From Amaurobius ferox (taxonomy: Eukaryota > Arthropoda > Arachnida > Araneae > Amaurobiidae), in the NCBI GenBank assembly GCA_951213105.1, contig OX578142.1, positions 123,368,231 to 123,432,230 on the forward strand: a stretch of 64,000 nucleotides of DNA, in the 5' to 3' direction. Under the pieces are notes generated by a model. That model made no database searches, had not been told where the DNA came from, and worked only from the letters and a program-made list of their open reading frames with translations. How positions within the stretch are numbered: position 1 is the stretch's first letter; the number at the start of each line of letters is the position of its first letter. Below are positions 58,276-64,000 of this stretch, in pieces. Both the position numbers and the translations under genes were made by a program.

Positions 58276-60674
58276 TATCTGTTAAATACCTATCCGATCA
58301 CTGCGCGGGTGTAATACGCCTGAAATAAGTGCCTTAACTTGCCTTCATCGATTATGCAACGCCCACGGCACTGGCGCAATACTCCCTAAGTAAATACGTA
58401 TAAACAAGACTTCCCCAGCTGCGCAGAGGTTCAGAAAGGAACGAAATAAAGCTGAAATGACGGATAAAGAAACATGAGTGATTAATGCCTGAGCAAAGTC
58501 ATTTAAAAATATGAAATACGTGAAGTTGAGTATTCAAGTAAAAATTGCATGTTAATCGGATTAATAGGGACTGAGATCTATGAAAACGCAGTTTTTAGGG
58601 CAGGGGGCTAACAGCTTAACTTATTGAGCTCAGTGGGCTAGATGATAAATTCGTATTGTTATTGTTGGGTTATGAAAAAAATCTATTTCAATTCTTTTGA
58701 ATCAATGTGTTCTAAGATAAACTAACTTTCAAGAAGTGGCAACACGGAACCCAACACATTTATATGAGTTAGATTTTTTGCAGATTCATTCCAGCACGTA
58801 TGAGCAGTTTTGACAGTGATTGCACTGACACGCTCCCTATTTGTGACGTCACGCTAATTTATTGACCGTAAGATGAAGCGGGAGTCAACTTTCATAGTTC
58901 TACTTAATAATGCATTGAAAATGAGAAATAGTTCAATTAGAAAAATAATGCGAATGGGAAGATATCACTTCGTATTCACGTAAAAGATTAGAATAGTACT
59001 AATTTTCAATTCGTAGATAGACGAGTTTAAAAATAAATTTGTTTTTAAATTTAGCTGTAAATGCGTGAAAAATATGTTTTTTGATGTTTATTAAAAATTA
59101 TTTTAAATATGAAGCTGTTATATTATGAATTTCGTTAAAGAGTTGTTGCAAAGAAGGTTCTTTGATCTTTCTGATAGTGTTAAAATGTGGTCATATTTTC
59201 GATAACTTATGAACCGATTTTTGTGAAAATCGCACAAAATTCAGCTTCACCTAAAAAATAATTCAACAATTTCGAATTAAAAAAATCGCTACTGAGTCCA
59301 ACGTCGGAGACACTGAGGTAACCCTATGTCGAAATTCATGTCTGTCCATAGCTTAGATTTTTTGCTACGCCACTAATAGATGAACGGACATTTTTTATTA
59401 TTACAAAAGATTCAGATTTCAAATAAAAGAGCAGGAAGTTAAATGTAAAAAATTAAACAGCTCCTGATGTCGATATGTTCTTATAAATTTAAAACTGTTT
59501 TAAAGTACAGTATAAGTTAGTTTACAAAATATTTACGACACATGTATTTAAAATTAAATCGGCACAAATTATTTTTTTCACAAACATGGGCGAACCTAAA
59601 AATAACTTATATTTAAGAAATTCAAGATTTTTTATTTAAGCTTTATTATTTTATAGGCTATATATATAAAAGTTCATTTGAAATAACAGAATTATAGTGA
59701 AATACTGGAAATTTAACAATTATCCTTTGTTCAAACATATTTTGCTTTTTGAGAAAATATTTAAAAGAATCACTGAGTGTTCAATTCTTTGCTGTAGTGT
59801 TTCGTATTGAAGACTTATGTTAATCGAAAATAAATCCTTTTATTTGATGGAATATGATGATTTCAGGTGTTTCAAACAAAGGAAGCTTTTTCCAATAAAT
59901 ATGAAATTGTTATTTATTAACAATGTAATTCCGTTATTAAGTCGCATAATAAATTTTACATATATTTTTATAAGAATGAGGTACGATATATGCTTTTAAA
60001 ACATATCTTTAAATTTTCAGTGTGAAAAAATATTTCTATTTTCAATTAACACGCTTTTATGTCTGTTTGAGAAAACCAACTGATATTCGACAACTAGATG
60101 TTTCGGATGAGAACAGTCCCGAAACGAGTGAAAAATATAACTTCAATGAACTCACCTATTTCAATCAAATTTCTACTTTGCTATCAAGGAAGGAATATCC
60201 TTTGTTCACACTTTCTGTTATTTGGTGAAATACTCAAGAAAACCAGAAAGTACTTCAATAGTGGTTTTCCGATATTATTAGCAAAGTTTTGCCTCCCATT
60301 CAGTTGCTATCATAATAAAATATTTATAGTTTTGTTATTGGCAGTTGTTCTAATACATATGAGGTAAAGGTTGCTCAATTGCACTGTCCATACCAGTTAC
60401 TTGAACACATATGCATTTTTAAATAGTCCAGCTTGTTTCCAGTATCCGACACTAACAGGACGAAACTGTCTTGTATATTTCTGTTATCCAAAGGCAGTCA
60501 ATGTATCATCAATTTCCTGATATTATTTTAAGGAACACAATAGAATTTTGACGTTGATTTTCAGTTCTTCCCCACGGAAGCTACCTGCAAATGAAGGCTC
60601 TCCACAAGGTCATTCCTGCTAGTGTCATTGATTGTCAGTAGGCAGACGTCATCAAGAGTCCGGAGCATAGATCA
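58276..60674. other. Anonymous AT-rich sequence
   Basis: A 68-codon plus frame (60022-60228) preceded by TTTTCAG looks mildly protein-like (PETSEKYNFNELTYFNQIST) but lacks further support. No gene is called. Confidence 0.4.
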
Positions 60675-60759
60675 CTAGGATACCAAGTTGTTAGAAGTGT
60701 CAGTAATATAGATATCCAAATTGTTCTTTCTACGCAGCAGCGAGGCGTTGGGTTCGTCA
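60675..60759 (-). CDS. Candidate C-terminal coding exon, unrecognised protein
   Basis: On the minus strand CCTTTTTTCACTTTCAG (a strong pyrimidine-rich acceptor) ends at 60760. The exon opens with one base of a split codon, then 27 codons beginning DEPNASLLRRKNNLDIYI and ending NNLVS before TAG (60677-60675). The composition is charged, mixed and free of AT bias, as in the cytoplasmic tail of a membrane protein or another C-terminus, but I do not recognise the family. An alternative frame is also open for about 40 codons, which weakens the choice. Upstream exons would lie at higher coordinates; none was convincingly found. Confidence 0.4.
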
Positions 60760-62519
60760 CTGAAAGTGAAAAAAGGTATGTAAAAATTTTTGTCTAGATA
60801 ACTCAATTTGTTATTATTACTCAATCCAAACTGGTATGCAAAGCACAAATAATTGCTTCATGAAGTATATGGAATTTAAGAACATAAAATACACTTACAA
60901 ATGAAAATGTATTAAAAGATTCATCCTACAATCCAAACTTTCTTGAATTATAGTGTCATCCTTAACACGAAACAAAAAATTGATGTAATAAAAGAGTGTG
61001 CTATATTGTGTTTATATTTTTCGATGCTGAATTATAAATCATTACAAAAAATACAATTTTTTAAAATTTTCATTATTGTTGAGCAGATTAAGCTTTTCTG
61101 TCGTTGGGTTACTCGCTTAAGCTTGCTCTGTCTCTGGATGAAATGTTACTTAATTTTTGTCTTTAATTATGATTTACTCGTCTCTACATATTTATGTGCA
61201 AAAAGTTGTAAAACTTCGATATATACTAGGGTACTTCTGGGACTGGCGTTGTAGGTAAGATAACGTAACTCTACAATATTCTTTGTTAATGATACTACAT
61301 ATTTAAACTTCGACATATGTTCATTTTCTGAGTAGCTTGCAAGAGGTTCAGACGGATTTCGAAAGAACAATTTTGTTAATTATTAGACGTTTGTCTTGAA
61401 TTTTTATGCACGTTTTTATGACCTTAACATTTAGCTTCGTGTATAAGTATTTTTACATTGGATGTAACAATTGCAACAAGCAGTAAATTCCTTTGTCACA
61501 AATAAAAATAAAATATTAAAATTCTTACTATTAAAATTCTAATTTTCCTTCGACAATTGTTCATAATATTAATTTTGTATAATAAAAAGGTTTATATAGT
61601 ATTATTTTAATTAAATCTACCTACACCCTCAATTTGTCTCAATTCCATGCCTGATTAAAATTTATTCCCCACTTTTCAATACGCCACTCTTGTGAAAAAG
61701 CATTGAAAAACCTGTTTTTTACCTGAATTATTTTTTACTTTTCAGTTTTTATTGTTCTAGATAATGCACGTTCATGCTTATATATAATTATACATAGATT
61801 GACTCGTTAAGATTAGGATAATATTTTTACGAACACTGAATCATAATTTGCAAAAAAACCAATGCTTGAAAAGAGTAAAAATATAAGCTTGATGTGTTGA
61901 AAACCCAGACCGTCCGACTCGTCCGAAGACTTGAGCAACTGTTTGGACGGTCGGGAAAGATAAGTTTGACGTGTGTAAATGACCTAACGAAGTAACTTAA
62001 AATTTAATAGATAAAAATGTTGCGCGAGATAAAGCAGTGTGCCTAGTTTCAGTACTCTACCTGCCCTGGAAACAGAGAACAAGGCCGTCAAGGATGTTGA
62101 TCGAAAAGGACAAAGACAGTTAACGTTAAGTTCAAAAAACGTGCAGGAAAGATAGACAAATGCCAACATGGTCAGGAGAACATGGTCATGACATAACTGA
62201 CAAGAATATTTTATAAGCTATTTTATATTTATTATTAAAAGCGACATAATCTCCAATTAATTTAGACATATTCAATTTGGAAATAAAATTATTTAATATT
62301 GTTATTCATTCCCAAATTATGAAGTATTTTAAACTTTGCAGTACTTTGTGCCACGTGAACACATAATTTGAACCTGGAAAAATCTTTAATTTATCGAAAT
62401 ATGACTGTCGATCGTATAAAGTATATTAAGATAACGCAAAATATATTTACTCATTTTCAAAGAATCGCATTGAGAGACAAATGAAAAGCCTTCATTTAAC
62501 GTTGCTCATTATAGCAAAA
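60760..62519. other. Anonymous sequence, possible intron of the candidate gene
   Basis: Short frames here (for example 61370-61167 minus; 60943-61254 plus) have no supporting splice pattern or family. Confidence 0.4.
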
Positions 62520-62590
62520 TTAAGCACACATCCACAACAGAAGGTCTTTATTTCCCTTCCTATAAGACGTACAAAAGTTTAAAAAAAAAA

Positions 62591-62634
62591 GGCCATAGCA
62601 CTTTCGAGCATAAGTACGCTCTTCATCAGTGGCT
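62591..62634 (-). ncRNA. Hammerhead-ribozyme-like motif in the Penelope 3' region
   Basis: Minus strand: GCCA (stem I), CTGATGA, A, GAGC (stem II), loop GTACTTAT, GCTC, GAAA, GTGCTA, TGGC (stem I). The invariant CUGAUGA and GAAA boxes and a perfect 4-bp stem II are present, and AG/CU could form a minimal stem III. An extra A before stem II departs from the consensus. Minimal type I hammerheads are known in the terminal regions of Penelope-like elements (established), so the position fits. Confidence 0.6.
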
Positions 62635-63041
62635 ACACGGAAATAAAGTTTGAATCGCTCATATATAGACCAGATATAGCGACAAAATTTGCATAAACAC
62701 AATTTACACAAGAATCTACGTTTAGACAAGAATGAACCGCAAACAATTTTTTTGGAGTTTCAAAAATTTCAACAACAAAAGAACAGCATATTAAATTATA
62801 ATTTCATTACAGAAATCGAAAAAAAGGGGGGGGGTGGCAATCAAGCATAATCCCAAAGAGGAAGACGTCAAAGATAACTTTGCAGAGACTTGAATTGTAT
62901 GGAGTCGAGAATGAGTCGCCAAGCGTAACTCAAATTCATAACAGGTTCAAAATAACAAACGGACTCACGGTAAATATAAATAAAAAGGGATTCAAAAAGG
63001 AGAATATCACGAGGGTTATTACAACGCATCAAAAGGAAAGT

Positions 63042-63230
63042 CTATTCAAAAAGAGGCTGAAAATTATCTTTAACAACAAATTGAGCGAGAGTCGTAGAAA
63101 GTTTACTATCCCTGACATCCCGAGCATGTTCTGCTACATGGATGCCAACGGTGCGTTTAGTACTTCCAATATGAAAATTAAAATTACCATCGGTGGATAA
63201 CAGGGGACACAGCATACACCCCAGCAAAGC
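63042..63230 (-). pseudogene. Penelope GIY-YIG endonuclease domain
   Basis: GVYAVS at the end of the RT frame is the GIY motif. After a one-base shift, FHIGSTKR (the YIG position) and VAEHARDVRDS, with the catalytic-region His and Glu, follow to FQPLFE and a stop. The domain is short (about 60 residues visible) and probably truncated at its end. Confidence 0.75.
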
Positions 63231-63999
63231 TTTTAAAGTCATCCTTATTACCCAGTTTATCAGACCGAATACGGTTAAATAAAGAAGAAATATTAGAATG
63301 TGCAGGTCTGAAACCAAACTCAGAACAAAAATGGATAAAGGGGCGGAAAATCCGAGGATTATATGGAAAACTGGACCTATAAGTCAAACGATCTTTTAAG
63401 GTAATAAGTTTAGTATCAAAAAGGGTATATTTACGGCGAACTTGGTAGAAAACCTTATAAATAAACTCAAAGGAGTAGGCAGCCTCACGGCCAAGGCCAG
63501 AAATAAATTCAATTTTATCACTTAAAGCAGAGATAGATGAACAAACATTAAAAGCGCGATTAAAATAAGCATAAAAAGAAGCTTTTTTAGAAGAAAGAGG
63601 ATGGTAAGAATTAGCAGGAATAGAAGAATTAGTAAAAGAAGGTTTACGGAAAACCGAGGTTTGAAAACCAGTAGCAGAACGGGTGACCAGTACATCAAGA
63701 AAAGGCAAAGAACCATCAGTTTCATGTTCGACAGTAAAATTGATAGAAGGGTAAAAATCATTAACTTTAGACAAAAGAAAAGAAAGATCTTCTAAATCAC
63801 TATCCCAAACAATAAACACATCATCCACAAAACGGCACCAAAGAGAGGGGAGGGGGGTTGTATAAAAAAGGCAAAATCTCAGTCTCGAGTTCCTGCAAAA
63901 CCGCCTCGGCCAAAATACCAGATAAAGGTCTACCCATAGGGACACCACAGGTTTGTTGAAAAATAGCATCATGGAAACCAAAATAATGTGTCTCCGCAA
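63184..63999 (-). pseudogene. Penelope reverse transcriptase, C-terminal half
   Basis: Upstream of a poly-C shift (about 63850), the sequence reads QQTCGVPMGRPLSGILAEA (motif B) in one frame. After it, RFVDDVFIVWDSD (motif C, FVDD; Asp59-Asp60 of the 271-codon frame) and GSLPFLDVLVTR (motif D/E) follow in the main frame, then the thumb (KIEFISGLGREAAYSFEFIY). The catalytic FVDD is intact and the rest is well preserved, so this copy is much younger than the Naiad-type relic. Confidence 0.85.
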
Positions 64000-64000
64000 C

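Larger units (their letters stand above)
62520..63999 (-). mobile_element. Penelope element, canonical order (RT then GIY-YIG), 3' part, runs off the right edge
   Basis: Minus strand: RT from motif B to the thumb (63999-63200), GIY-YIG endonuclease (63230-63042), about 400 bases of 3' sequence, then a hammerhead-like motif (62634-62591). The 5' half is beyond the window. A frameshift at the C-run near 63846-63858 and another near 63190-63230 break the ORF. Confidence 0.85.

Noticed and set aside
61167..61370. 67-codon minus frame next to the candidate exon at 60.7 kb
   Set aside because: No convincing donor or acceptor flanks it, and a competing plus-strand frame covers the same bases.
62050..62155. 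Plus-strand exon after TAGTTTCAG with a charged peptide (TLPALETENKAVKDVDRK)
   Set aside because: Three frames are partly open, there is no partner exon and no family; too weak to call.

Overview
The window looks like AT-rich, repeat-dominated nuclear DNA from an invertebrate, most likely an arthropod. The reasons are long stretches without open frames, spliceosomal exon signals (a GTAAGT donor, pyrimidine-AG acceptors), tRNA-derived SINEs, a BEL/Pao LTR retrotransposon, Tc1-like transposons, Penelope-like elements of two architectures, and many fold-back (MITE-like) elements and minisatellites. I cannot name the species; no prokaryotic gene organisation or CRISPR array is present.

Conventional gene content is very thin. 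The best gene is at the left edge: the first coding exon of a THAP zinc-finger protein (230-382, minus), ending in a perfect splice donor, with the rest of the gene off the window. Two more stretches look like terminal coding exons of unrecognised genes (31776-31940 plus; 60675-60759 minus), and one short open frame (8907-9143) has protein-like composition without a recognisable family.

Layout: 0-5 kb holds the THAP exon, a deleted DUF4817/mariner-type transposase remnant, two copies of a microsatellite-bearing repeat (family A) and a long-TIR MITE. 5-14 kb has minisatellites, a GC-rich fold-back element, SINE fragments and a repeat family that recurs later. 15.0-17.6 kb is a nearly complete but broken Penelope-like element with the GIY-YIG endonuclease ahead of the reverse transcriptase (Naiad-type). 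19.5-26.2 kb is a duplicated repeat, one copy of which carries an eight-unit 289/308-bp tandem array, plus a 125-bp repeat array split by a family A copy. 26.7-34.7 kb holds nested fold-back elements, hairpins and a 432-bp triplication. 37.0-37.9 kb is a Tc1 pseudogene. 39.8-46.5 kb has family A, SINEs with clear target-site duplications and MITEs. 47.8-50.3 kb is a decayed BEL/Pao element. 50.7-52.0 kb is an element with about 160-bp inverted ends. 53.6-55.0 kb is a minisatellite-like array interrupted by a probable solo LTR. 55.8-57.1 kb is a complete-ended Tc1 element. 62.5-64.0 kb is the 3' half of a canonical Penelope element with a hammerhead-ribozyme-like motif downstream.

The most informative material is the nesting. 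Two SINE insertions can be read against uninterrupted copies of the same host repeat elsewhere in this window, which fixes insertion boundaries directly. Two opposite Penelope-like domain orders occur side by side. No intact, evidently functional mobile-element ORF was seen; all transposase and reverse-transcriptase genes are frameshifted, truncated or carry stops.
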